DNA of 26,924 nt from CAYVQU01 sp964453155 (GTDB lineage: Bacteria; Chloroflexota; Anaerolineae; Anaerolineales; UBA11858): contig CAYVQU010000062.1 in NCBI GenBank assembly GCA_964453155.1, forward strand, positions 1 through 26,924, in the 5' to 3' direction. The notes under the pieces are model-generated. The model was not told the DNA's origin. It made no database searches and saw only the letters and a program-made list of their open reading frames with translations. The stretch's first letter is position 1; every line of letters begins with the position of its first letter. Positions 15,716-24,068 of this stretch are shown here, one piece after another. A program made the position numbers and the translations under genes.

Positions 15716-16858
15716 TCATTCCATTTCTTTGAGTAATGCTGCACAATCTTCAACTGCTGGCATTCGGGGGTTGTTATGGATCAAGACCATCTTCAAGGTT
15801 TCTTCCGCCAGCGCATTTCGTTGAGCTTCATCCAGTTGAATATCAATCTCGGCCAACGTTGTGGGGAGTCCTAAATCCTGAACAAACGCTTTCACCGCAG
15901 TAAACAATTCCTCCGCATTTTGCGATTTATCCGGCCCAAAAATGGATTTAATCATCTCTAAGCGCTCCGGTGCAATGTCGGGAATATTGAAACGCAAGGC
16001 GTAAGGCAAAATCAGGGCATTCGACAGGCCATGATGAAGATGTCCATATCCCGACAGCGGTCCCGAGAGGGAATGGACCAACCCGAGCCCGCCTTGATCC
16101 ATGGCGATTCCGCCCCATAGGGCCGCGAGCATCATTTGGGAACGGGCTTCACGATCTTGTCCAGCGGCTACTGCCCGCGGCAGAAATTCATAAGCTGCTC
16201 GCATGGCCGCCAGAGCAAACTGATCGGTAAATGGGTTGGCCCGCTGGCCGACATAAGCTTCCAGCGCGTGGATGAAGGCATCCATCCCCGTGGTGGCGGT
16301 CAGGTGCGGGGGTAATCCTAAAGTCAAATCGGGATCAGCAATGGCAATATGGGGAAACATCAACGGGCTGAGAACCCCTTTTTTGAACGAATTTGCCGGG
16401 TCGACAATCACGGCCACTTTAGAGACTTCGCTGCCGGTGCCCGCGGTGGTGGGGATGGCGATCAGGGGTGCACTGCGTTTCGTGATCGGTTTACCACCCC
16501 ATTGGTAATCGGCGTAGGTTCCGCCGTTGGCCAGCAGCAGGGCGATCCCTTTGGCAACGTCAATGGGACTGCCCCCGCCCAAAGCGACCACGGCGGTCGT
16601 TTTTTCAGTCTGGGCCAAATCCAAGCCAGCGGCGACTTCGGCGGTGGTGGGATTACTGGTCACCTGGGTGAAGGGAACCGCGGTGATTTCCTCAGCTTTG
16701 AGCGCGGCAATTAAATCGGCAACCAATCCCAACTTTTCGAGGCCAGGATCACTTACCACCAAGACGCGCGCCACTCCTAGAGCGGATAACTCAGCGGGCA
16801 GGGCGGCTTTGGCTGGCTGTCCGAAGACAATTTTGGTTTTCAGGTCAAAAGTAAACAT
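15716..16858 (-). CDS. Iron-containing alcohol dehydrogenase
   Basis: A 380-residue group III (metal-dependent) alcohol dehydrogenase. GGGSPID (94-100) binds NAD(P). The metal ligands Asp193 and His197 (GMDAFIHALE), His262 (VHSLSGP) and His276 (HHGLSNA) are all present. These enzymes interconvert small alcohols and aldehydes, as in 1,2-propanediol, lactaldehyde, ethanol or sugar-alcohol metabolism. GAGGAT lies about seven bases before ATG 16858. It is the last gene of the HcnC-C-A-B operon, 61 nt after HcnB 2. It could reduce an aldehyde released by amine dehydrogenation, or feed one to the AORs. Length is normal; the substrate is not evident. Confidence 0.93.
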   Translation of the reverse strand: MFTFDLKTKIVFGQPAKAALPAELSALGVARVLVVSDPGLEKLGLVADLIAALKAEEITAVPFTQVTSNPTTAEVAAGLDLAQTEKTTAVVALGGGSPIDVAKGIALLLANGGTYADYQWGGKPITKRSAPLIAIPTTAGTGSEVSKVAVIVDPANSFKKGVLSPLMFPHIAIADPDLTLGLPPHLTATTGMDAFIHALEAYVGQRANPFTDQFALAAMRAAYEFLPRAVAAGQDREARSQMMLAALWGGIAMDQGGLGLVHSLSGPLSGYGHLHHGLSNALILPYALRFNIPDIAPERLEMIKSIFGPDKSQNAEELFTAVKAFVQDLGLPTTLAEIDIQLDEAQRNALAEETLKMVLIHNNPRMPAVEDCAALLKEME

Positions 16859-16919
16859 TGGTAATCCTCGTCTGATGAACTTCCCACGGGTATGAAATCT
16901 GCGGGAGGTTGGTTATGTT

Positions 16920-18284
16920 CTATGATTCGTCGGTCAACCCATGCAAGGGGATCGGCATTACGGGCGGCCGCGGGGTGGCGAGTTCCAGTTGATCTAACGG
17001 CTGACCCGTTTGGTCGGCAAGGATAGCCGCCAGGGTGTGGGTGCAAAACCGACCCTGGCAACGGCCCATCCCGGCGCGCGTCAGTTTGCGCAGGACCCCC
17101 AAGGTGGTTGCCCCTGCAGAGATCATCTCCCGGACATCTTGGACACGCACCCCCTCACACCGGCAGATGAGGGTGTCATCTGTCAGTAAATCCAGGGTTT
17201 GCGATGGGAACGGGAATAGGGTAACGAGGGCTTCGGCAAATTGCCACTGACGATTTAAATCGCGCCGAACCTGGAAAACTCGGTGGGGTTCGTTGGTTAT
17301 CCCTAAAAACTGAGCCACCCCCAAAGCGGCCAGTTGGCCCTCATAATAAGCCGTATCTTTCCCCCCAATGCCGGCACCATCTCCGGCCGCGAAAATCCCG
17401 GGGATGGTGGTCATCAGCCATTCATCCCGTGTCGGAATCCAGCCCCCCAAATCAGCCTCAAAATGGTGTTCACAGCCAGCCTGGCGCGAAAGCTGCACCG
17501 CGGGGATAAATCCATACCCTAAACAGATCGTATCTACCGCGATGGTCTGCGGGTTTGAGCCATTCGCCCAAGCAATGGTAGCGGATTCAATTTGGTTATC
17601 TCCGTGGGCCGAATGCACCATCTGCCCCCACTGTACAGATTGCCCCGTTCGCCACAGGGCGCGGAACGCGTCGAAACCCTCTTTCAGCCGCTCACCCTGT
17701 CCCCATAATCGGGCAACATAACGCCAACCCCGCCAGGGGAAAGGGTTAGCATCGAGCACCTTAACAATTTCTGCGCCCGCGGCGATCAGTTTGTGGGCCA
17801 AAACCCATTGGAGTGGCCCGGTCCCGCTGAGCAAAATACGACGCCCGGGCAAAATGTGCTGGTGCTTGACGAGTATCAGGGCTGCCCCGACGGTCATCAC
17901 ACCGGGAAGGGTCCAGCCGGGGAACGGGGTTGGCCGTTCATAAGCGCCGGGCGCCAGAATCACGGCTTTGGCCCGGATTCGCCGGGGGACTCCCTCGGGA
18001 CCATATAAACACAGAAGTTGATGTCCATCTTCGGGGAAAATCCCCCAAACGGTGGTGTAATGATAGGTCGGGATCGCCAACCGGGTAAACGTAGCGATGA
18101 TGTTTTTGGCAGCCGGTTCCGGTGGGTCCTCAAATTCAGGCGGGGTTTGACGGTAGACCTGACCACCAGGCCGCGCACCGGAATCGATCAGGACCATATC
18201 GATCTCCAATCGCTGGGCTTCAATGGCCGCAGCCATCCCGGCGGGTCCAGCTCCAATGATGGCAAGTTCGGTAATTTTAGTCAT
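16920..18284 (-). CDS. NAD(P)/FAD-dependent oxidoreductase subunit with BFD-like [2Fe-2S] domain (HcnB-like, copy 2)
   Basis: A 454-residue paralogue of the protein at 12611-14047. It has IIGAGPAGMAAA near the N-terminus, a second nucleotide-binding motif (LLSGTGPLQWV), IFAAGDGAGIGG, and C-terminal cluster ligands Cys374-x-Cys376 and Cys409-x4-Cys414 (RCQGRFC). The ligand spacing is the same as in copy 1. Its start overlaps the ferredoxin-like gene by 8 nt. It should accept electrons from one or both of the two HcnC-like proteins encoded just upstream. Substrate specificity lies in those catalytic subunits, not here. Confidence 0.92.
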   Translation of the reverse strand: MTKITELAIIGAGPAGMAAAIEAQRLEIDMVLIDSGARPGGQVYRQTPPEFEDPPEPAAKNIIATFTRLAIPTYHYTTVWGIFPEDGHQLLCLYGPEGVPRRIRAKAVILAPGAYERPTPFPGWTLPGVMTVGAALILVKHQHILPGRRILLSGTGPLQWVLAHKLIAAGAEIVKVLDANPFPWRGWRYVARLWGQGERLKEGFDAFRALWRTGQSVQWGQMVHSAHGDNQIESATIAWANGSNPQTIAVDTICLGYGFIPAVQLSRQAGCEHHFEADLGGWIPTRDEWLMTTIPGIFAAGDGAGIGGKDTAYYEGQLAALGVAQFLGITNEPHRVFQVRRDLNRQWQFAEALVTLFPFPSQTLDLLTDDTLICRCEGVRVQDVREMISAGATTLGVLRKLTRAGMGRCQGRFCTHTLAAILADQTGQPLDQLELATPRPPVMPIPLHGLTDES

Positions 18285-18579
18285 CGCCCCCCCAGTTGGT
18301 TTCGATCACCATCCCCTCACTGACCGGCGTCACACACGCGCGGGTGTTGGGAACCCCATTGATGGTCACGGCGCAGTTGAAGCAAACGCCCATCCCGCAG
18401 AATAGGCTTTTGGCAGGGTGATTGTCTCTGACGGGCTGATACATGATATGCCCGGCGGCCAGTAAAACGGTGGCGGCAGTTTCACCGGCATACGCTTCGA
18501 CCGCTTCGCCGTCCACGGTCACATTCAACCGCGGGCCGCGTTGGAGGGGGAGACGGGTTGGTTTTGTCCTTTCATCCAT
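18277..18579 (-). CDS. (2Fe-2S) ferredoxin-like subunit (HcnA-like, copy 2)
   Basis: A 100-residue protein with [2Fe-2S] ligands Cys61, Cys66, Cys69 and Cys82 (CGMGVCFNC then RACV). It is the same design as the copy at 14044-14343, with a beta-grasp N-terminal half (LNVTVDGEAVEAYAGETAATVLL). It overlaps HcnB 2 by 8 nt and begins 20 nt after the HcnC copy 3 stop. AAGG lies about 11 nt before ATG 18579, a little far. It is the small electron-transfer chain of the second complex. Confidence 0.9.
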   Translation of the reverse strand: MDERTKPTRLPLQRGPRLNVTVDGEAVEAYAGETAATVLLAAGHIMYQPVRDNHPAKSLFCGMGVCFNCAVTINGVPNTRACVTPVSEGMVIETNWGGDD

Positions 18580-18599
18580 ATTTTGATCTGCCTTATTCT

Positions 18600-19844
18600 C
18601 TATGAGATACTTATCTGGCCCGCACTCATAAAACGCGCGGGCCGAAATGACGCTAATAATTGTTCTTCAACTCGGTTCATAATTTCCATTGCGACCCGCT
18701 CACATAGGACGGGGATGGTCGGGAGCGCCAGGTGAAATCCGGCTGCCACGTAAAGGTTTTCGATCCCCGGCACCCACCCCAAAGCCGGGCGTCGATCTGG
18801 TAAAAAGGGACTCGGCGCAGCCCAGGTGCGTGTAATTCTAATATTTTTAAGCCGCGGGAAAAATTTCTGGAAGGCGGTCGATAACGCGGGCAAACTCCAG
18901 GCTGAACTTTTCTGATCCACCGTACTTGCTGATTGGATCGCATTTGAAATCACCAAAGTACCGTGGGGATGCTGACCGACGCCCAAAGCGACGGAGTGGT
19001 CGCCCGCGTGGATCGTCTCATAAAATCCTGCCAGGCTGATATGTTGGTTCAATACGGGCCGGACGCGTTCCGTCACCAGCGCTTCGGCCTGCGTGAACTG
19101 CATCGGGAAAGCGATCCCGGCGCGTCCTAGAATCTCACCAGACCAGGCCCCACCGGCTACAACAACTGCTCCGGCGGCCACTATGCCCTGCGGAGTCTCA
19201 ACGCTGATGATCTGGTTTTTATGGCGCTCGAAACCGATGGCGGCCGTAAATGGTTTGAAGACCGTACCTTTTTTCCGCGCAGCCTTGAAAAACCCAAACC
19301 AAAAATGAAAAGGGTTGATATGGCTTTCTGGGGATAAAGACGCGCCTAGCAGCCCATTGACATCTAAAAATGGTTCGGTCGTTGTCAGGGCCGTAGTATC
19401 CACCATTTCTGCTTGAATACCATGGTCAATCAATTCCGTAACTCGTTGGTGTTCAGATTGCCATCGCTGTTCGTCAGGAATCAGCGTCAGGTGTCCGGGG
19501 GTTTGCCATTCCAGATCGACTCCCAGTTCCTCGCCCAGCGTTTGAAGTTTGCTGTGACCCACCAGCACCAGGTCTAAATATTCGCCGGGATGACTATCGA
19601 TCAGTTGAACTCTACCAGCACACGCGGATGAAGAACCCCCACCCAGTTCTTGCGAATCGAGGACTAAAACTTGGGCGCCGAGACGTGCGCAATAATACGC
19701 AATCGCAACCCCGGCAAAACCGCTGCCCACCACAATTACATCCCATGGGCCGGATCGTAAGGGTTGAGAAGATTGAATTCGACGAGAAGGAATCATGGTC
19801 ATTTTCGGGGCGTTTGACCTATCACACAGGGACATCGGTGTCAT
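18600..19844 (-). CDS. FAD-dependent amine/amino-acid dehydrogenase catalytic subunit (HcnC/DadA-like, copy 3)
   Basis: About 414 residues, D-amino-acid-oxidase fold, with FAD motif VVGSGFAGVA near 38-47, GGGSSSACAGRVQ near 68-80, and a C-terminal RPALGWVPGIENLYVAAGF block. The start is uncertain. I give ATG 19844; ATG 19802 or 19796 also fit, and a TTG at 19862 would overlap the upstream stop. None has a good Shine-Dalgarno, so translation may depend on coupling to copy 4. The roughly 30 residues before the FAD motif are unusual and polar (SLCDRSNAPK). It resembles copy 4 (GGGSSxACAGR) more than copies 1 and 2. It probably pairs with HcnA 2 and HcnB 2. Substrate unknown. Confidence 0.87.
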   Translation of the reverse strand: MTPMSLCDRSNAPKMTMIPSRRIQSSQPLRSGPWDVIVVGSGFAGVAIAYYCARLGAQVLVLDSQELGGGSSSACAGRVQLIDSHPGEYLDLVLVGHSKLQTLGEELGVDLEWQTPGHLTLIPDEQRWQSEHQRVTELIDHGIQAEMVDTTALTTTEPFLDVNGLLGASLSPESHINPFHFWFGFFKAARKKGTVFKPFTAAIGFERHKNQIISVETPQGIVAAGAVVVAGGAWSGEILGRAGIAFPMQFTQAEALVTERVRPVLNQHISLAGFYETIHAGDHSVALGVGQHPHGTLVISNAIQSASTVDQKSSAWSLPALSTAFQKFFPRLKNIRITRTWAAPSPFLPDRRPALGWVPGIENLYVAAGFHLALPTIPVLCERVAMEIMNRVEEQLLASFRPARFMSAGQISIS

Positions 19845-19854
19845 TCGAGTTCTA

Positions 19855-20991
19855 TTACTCAAACCGCGTCGGTGAAAATGAGCTCAGATTACCAGGTACA
19901 TCTGCGCCCAAAATCATTTTTGCCATCCACGGGCTGACAATGGGGACCGAAGTGATGGTTTGCATAAACCCGGCGGCAACGAAGAGATTCTCACAGCCCG
20001 AAACCCTGCCGATAACGGGATTATCGTCCGGCGTAAAGGGGGTTGGAATCCCCCACGCGCGCACGATATTTATATTGGCTAAACCGGGATACAGCTTAAG
20101 CAAATCGACCGAAATCCCGGCCAATCCCCAGGCATTGGTGGCGGTATGCAGTTCTGATGTTTTTTCAACGGCCTCAGTCACAATCAAATTGCCGTGTGAA
20201 TCTTGATTGAATCCCACGGCCACTGCCTGATCTTTGCCGTGAATGAGATCGTAAAAATTTACCAGGGCGATGGTGTGCTGGATTTTGATCGGCAGTCGAT
20301 CTGTGACATAAGCTTGGGCGTGGGTGAAATGGATCGGAAGATCAACCTCGGCAAGTTGTAAAACCGGGCGGGTCCAAGCCCCACACATCACCACAAATTG
20401 ATCGGCTGAATAGGTTCCGCCATCGGTTTCTACTGAGATGATTTTCTCACCATTCCGATGAATTTGTTTTACAGGGGTATTCGGTTTCATGACTGCCCCG
20501 TATCGTTCGGCCGCATTCGCAAACGCCCAACAATATTTAAAGGGGTTGAGCCAGCCTTCAACGGCGTAGGCCGCGCCCCAATATTCGGAGGTATCCAAAT
20601 GGGGTTCGGCCGTTTTTAGGGCCTTAGAATCCACCATCTCGGTGGGGATGTTTGCCGCGGTTAAAATTTTGGTCCGTTTTTCCCATTCATCCCAGTGCTG
20701 TTGAGAGTTGATCAGCACTAACAGTCCGTTTTTCCGAAACTCAAAAGATTGGCCGAGTTCTTGCTCGAGGGTTGCGAGTTTTTCAAACCCCTCTCGGATT
20801 ATAGCTAGATTGAAAGAATCAAGCTGCCCTTCCGCGACCTGGGCCCGACCGGCACAGGCCGCCGACGAACCACCCCCAATATCCCCATCCTGGAGCAGCA
20901 GGGTTTGCGCTCCGTGCCGCGCCAAATAATAGGCCGTCGATAGCCCCAGCATCCCCCCGCCAATGATGATGATGTCAAAGTTGTACGTCAT
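19855..20991 (-). CDS. FAD-dependent amine/amino-acid dehydrogenase catalytic subunit (HcnC/DadA-like, copy 4)
   Basis: A 378-residue D-amino-acid-oxidase-fold protein with FAD motif IIGGGMLGLS (9-18), GGGSSAACAGRAQ (39-51), AVEGWLNPFKYCW, and a C-terminal DNPVIGRVSGCENLFVAAGF block. It is the first gene of the second complex operon and sits next to its closest paralogue, copy 3. That pattern suggests local duplication. No clear Shine-Dalgarno precedes ATG 20991. It lacks its own ferredoxin-like and HcnB genes and presumably shares those at 16920-18579. It could have a different substrate from copy 3 or form a heteromer with it. Confidence 0.9.
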   Translation of the reverse strand: MTYNFDIIIIGGGMLGLSTAYYLARHGAQTLLLQDGDIGGGSSAACAGRAQVAEGQLDSFNLAIIREGFEKLATLEQELGQSFEFRKNGLLVLINSQQHWDEWEKRTKILTAANIPTEMVDSKALKTAEPHLDTSEYWGAAYAVEGWLNPFKYCWAFANAAERYGAVMKPNTPVKQIHRNGEKIISVETDGGTYSADQFVVMCGAWTRPVLQLAEVDLPIHFTHAQAYVTDRLPIKIQHTIALVNFYDLIHGKDQAVAVGFNQDSHGNLIVTEAVEKTSELHTATNAWGLAGISVDLLKLYPGLANINIVRAWGIPTPFTPDDNPVIGRVSGCENLFVAAGFMQTITSVPIVSPWMAKMILGADVPGNLSSFSPTRFE

Positions 20992-21026
20992 TTTTTAGAC
21001 AGATTGAACTGAAATAATAAAGCAGG

Positions 21027-21094
21027 AACCGCGAATTACGCCAATCCGCACGAAATATTTACCAGATTAGCGTAAATTCGCGAGATTAGCGGTT
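21027..21094. repeat. 68-bp imperfect inverted repeat between AOR 2 and HcnC 4
   Basis: The left arm AACCGCGAATTACGCCAATC pairs imperfectly with the region ending CGAGATTAGCGGTT. The last 21 bases of the extended repeat (21077-21097) are identical to 4641-4661, so both belong to one dispersed family. It fills most of the 106-bp gap and ends directly at the AOR 2 stop codon, where it may act as a transcript-end structure. Confidence 0.78.
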
Positions 21095-21097
21095 AAA

Positions 21098-22834
21098 CTA
21101 ATCATCATCCCACATTGAATCCATTTCAGCGTGGGAAACATCGAATACGAATCCTGTGGGTTCGGATTCCTCGGTTTCAAAATAAGCCGGGAGGCGGTCG
21201 TCTTCTGTGGTGAAACCCGCGGCCCGATTGAAGGCTAACTCAAGGTCAATGACCCGTCTACCGAGTTCATCCAGCCAGCCGTCTTCAAGCTCCAAACCAA
21301 AATGGGCTTCAAGCATTTCTTGAATAATATCCGTGCGCAGGGCGGTTGCGCCCAGGTTGAAAACGCACAAGGCCAAAGCATCGTAAGCTGCCCGCTGGAT
21401 TTGTGAACCCTTCGAGACTTTTACCGCTAAAGTAGGATCTTCGTGTTTGACCGGGGCAAAGAGCGTGAGTCCGGCAGTGTGGTCGGCACCCTGGGGAGAA
21501 GTAGCGTAGGTCACACCGGTGCCTTTGACCACCCGGGGGTCGTAGGCACTGAAAGCTTGCCCTTTGACGTGGGGAATGCGGTCAACGTTGAGGGCCTGTC
21601 CGGTGGCGACCACCCCATTGCCGAGCATTATTCCCAGTTCAGTTCCGGCCCCAATTTCGGCCACCAATTCGATGGTGCGTTCAACCGCGCCAAACTTGGG
21701 GAGATTTAGTTCAGCATATGGCGGCGGGGCCGTCCCTTTTTCGGCAGCTTCCATCATCACACCCAGGGCCGCCCCGATTTCAATCGTGTCGAGACCGATA
21801 TCGTTGCACAGCCGGTTGATCTTGGCAACGTCATCCAGAGAGTTGATCCCAATATTGGAACCACACAGACCGATGGTTTCAAATTCCACCGGCGCGGCGG
21901 CCAGATTTCCATCTTCATCGGGGAAAACATTGCTGCATTGGATCACACAGCCTGACATACAGGCTTCACTTGGATCGCCAACCCCCCCACGCTCCAAGAT
22001 CAGATCGCGCATCGTTTCTCCACTGAGCGGTTCTGGATTTTCGAGTTGACCGCAACTAAAATTGCGGACGGGCAGCCCCCCTAGAACCTGGACCGGCATT
22101 ACGGTGGAGGCGGTGCCATAGTCCCGTAATGCTTTGGGGCGTTCGCTGGTGGCCACAAACCGATTGAAATCGGCAGACGATTTTTTCGCCGCTGACTCAT
22201 CAATTTGATGGTCTTTAAGGTTAGCCCGTTTAATCAGGATCGCTTTCAGCCCTTTAGCCCCCATCACCGCGCCTAACCCGCCGCGGGCCGCCAGTCGGAA
22301 GGGTTTGCCCTGCTCATCGGTGACGGCGATCCCCGCGGCCTTAAGTTGTTGCTCGCCCCCGGTTCCGATGCTGATGACCACATAATCTTCTCCAAAATCT
22401 TGGAACAGACTCGCCACCAGGGCTTCGTTATTCAGGCCCCAATATTTGGCAGCCGCCACAACTTGCAGACCGTTTTCATCTAAAATCACGAGCACAGGGT
22501 TTGAAGTGGGGTTAACGCCGGTAACTGCCAAAGCCCGGTATTCCAAAACCGCCAGACTATCTCCGGCCATCCCCCCAGCATTGGCTTCTTTGATCCCGCC
22601 GGTGAGCGGGCTTTTGCCCCCAATGGACAGCCGTCCGCCGGTGGAGGTTCGTTTTCCGGCCAGGGGGCCGGCGGCAAAAATCAGGGCGTTTCCCGGTCCT
22701 AGCGGATCGGTGCGGGGATCAACGAGTTCGGTTACCAGTTGTCCGGTCAGTAGCCGGCCGCCAACCATAGGGTCTGTCAAATCTTTTTGATTCGTTTTTC
22801 CGGTTGAAAGGTCAAGGTAAAGGATTTTTGTCAT
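21098..22834 (-). CDS. Aldehyde ferredoxin oxidoreductase family protein (AOR 2)
   Basis: A 578-residue AOR-family protein, shorter than AOR 1. The pterin-binding N-terminal domain is clear (VGGRLL; KSPLTGGIKEANAGG; GLGAVMGAKGLKAI). The cluster ligands appear as Cys292, Cys296 and Cys300 (CMSGCVIQC), a CX3CX3C spacing instead of the usual CX2CX3C, plus Cys490 in ALCVFN. I chose ATG 22834 because GGAG lies five bases upstream and the conserved MTKILYLDLSTG begins there. An upstream ATG at 22855 would overlap the MFS stop. It follows the transporter by 17 nt in a minus-strand operon. It lies only distantly from AOR 1, so it is not a recent duplicate. It probably oxidises or reduces a different aldehyde or carboxylate. 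Confidence 0.92.
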   Translation of the reverse strand: MTKILYLDLSTGKTNQKDLTDPMVGGRLLTGQLVTELVDPRTDPLGPGNALIFAAGPLAGKRTSTGGRLSIGGKSPLTGGIKEANAGGMAGDSLAVLEYRALAVTGVNPTSNPVLVILDENGLQVVAAAKYWGLNNEALVASLFQDFGEDYVVISIGTGGEQQLKAAGIAVTDEQGKPFRLAARGGLGAVMGAKGLKAILIKRANLKDHQIDESAAKKSSADFNRFVATSERPKALRDYGTASTVMPVQVLGGLPVRNFSCGQLENPEPLSGETMRDLILERGGVGDPSEACMSGCVIQCSNVFPDEDGNLAAAPVEFETIGLCGSNIGINSLDDVAKINRLCNDIGLDTIEIGAALGVMMEAAEKGTAPPPYAELNLPKFGAVERTIELVAEIGAGTELGIMLGNGVVATGQALNVDRIPHVKGQAFSAYDPRVVKGTGVTYATSPQGADHTAGLTLFAPVKHEDPTLAVKVSKGSQIQRAAYDALALCVFNLGATALRTDIIQEMLEAHFGLELEDGWLDELGRRVIDLELAFNRAAGFTTEDDRLPAYFETEESEPTGFVFDVSHAEMDSMWDDD

Positions 22835-22851
22835 TGGGTCTCCAAATTTAT

Positions 22852-24060
22852 TCACGACTGCTGCGGAGCAGAATCGTAATGGTCATACAGGAATTTCCAG
22901 GTCAAAATAAAAGCCACCAAGGAACTCACCGCGCCCACGAGAACCACGGCTTCCAGGCCGCCCCGGGCAAACAAGGTCGCGGTGGCGGGTGGGGCAATCC
23001 CGGCACCAATGTTACTACCAAAGGCCACCAGTGCGAAAACCGTTGCCCGGGCTGTGGGAGATTGTTCCGAAAACAGCGGAATCGAGGCCGTCAGGACGTA
23101 CTCTATAACCAAGGCAGTTAGAATGAGCATAACCTGAATCGATAAGATCGTTTGCTGGAAAAATGGAATTAAAGCAAATAAGAGGCCACTCAATATCAAA
23201 CCCAGCAAGGTACCGCGACGTTTGCCAATCCGGTCAATGAACAGGCCCGCCAGTAACAATCCGGTGAATTCAGCAATCCCAATACTGGTAGCAATCAGTC
23301 CAATTTCAAGAGCCCCCAATCCGTAATCTGAACTCAGCCACAAGGCCCAAAAGGTCATAAATAAGACGAAAATGAAAACCAGGAGACCGGCCACGAGCAC
23401 CGAGGCGAAAACATTGGGTTGGCAAAAGAGCTTCCACATTGTCGGTTGGAGCGCAGGCGTACGGTTTTGCGTTTTGGGTAGCCGCCACCCTATCACCAGG
23501 GCCGCCAGCAAACTCAGCGCGGCCATCATCAAAATGGGTGCTTGCCAATGCCAGACTTCGATCAGCCAGCCAATGACTGGGAGACCGACCATCCCGGCGG
23601 TTGCATAGGAAGCATCCACCGCTGCCAGGGCCCGACCGCGGCGGTCATACGAAACCTGGTCGCTGATATACGCTTTTTGGATAGGCAGATAGGCTGTGAT
23701 TCCCAGACTGATCAATAATATGGGGAGGGCACTCCACCACCCGGTAGCGAAAGCCAACCCCAAGAAACCGATTCCGCGAATCACCAACGCGCTGACCATA
23801 ACAATTCGGCGGCCGTACCGGTCAGCCAGCATGCCAATCACTGGGCTGGCTAGACTCGGCACCGAACGTAAGGCCAACAGCCAGCTAAAAGCCGTAATCG
23901 TCATGCCCAATCCCGAAGATAGTTGCGGGATATAGGGGATAAATAAGCGGACGCCAGTGTCGACCACCAGCCGGACCACAAACAATAGGCTGATGAGTTC
24001 GATTCCAAGACCAAAAAAGGCCGTGATCCGATTGGTAGATTGTGGTTGGTTACTAAACAT
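22852..24060 (-). CDS. Major facilitator superfamily (MFS) transporter
   Basis: A 402-residue hydrophobic protein with about twelve predicted membrane helices in two halves. The MFS signature between helices 2 and 3 is seen as GMLADRYGRRIVM, and its echo in the second half is LFIDRIGKRRGTLL. Such carriers move small solutes by proton symport or antiport. It is placed between the hydroxyacid dehydrogenase homologue (8 nt upstream) and AOR 2 (17 nt downstream), so it probably imports the substrate or exports a product of this pathway. There is no clear Shine-Dalgarno before ATG 24060; coupling to the upstream stop is likely. Drug-efflux function cannot be excluded. Confidence 0.9.
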   Translation of the reverse strand: MFSNQPQSTNRITAFFGLGIELISLLFVVRLVVDTGVRLFIPYIPQLSSGLGMTITAFSWLLALRSVPSLASPVIGMLADRYGRRIVMVSALVIRGIGFLGLAFATGWWSALPILLISLGITAYLPIQKAYISDQVSYDRRGRALAAVDASYATAGMVGLPVIGWLIEVWHWQAPILMMAALSLLAALVIGWRLPKTQNRTPALQPTMWKLFCQPNVFASVLVAGLLVFIFVLFMTFWALWLSSDYGLGALEIGLIATSIGIAEFTGLLLAGLFIDRIGKRRGTLLGLILSGLLFALIPFFQQTILSIQVMLILTALVIEYVLTASIPLFSEQSPTARATVFALVAFGSNIGAGIAPPATATLFARGGLEAVVLVGAVSSLVAFILTWKFLYDHYDSAPQQS

Positions 24061-24068
24061 TTATTGAT

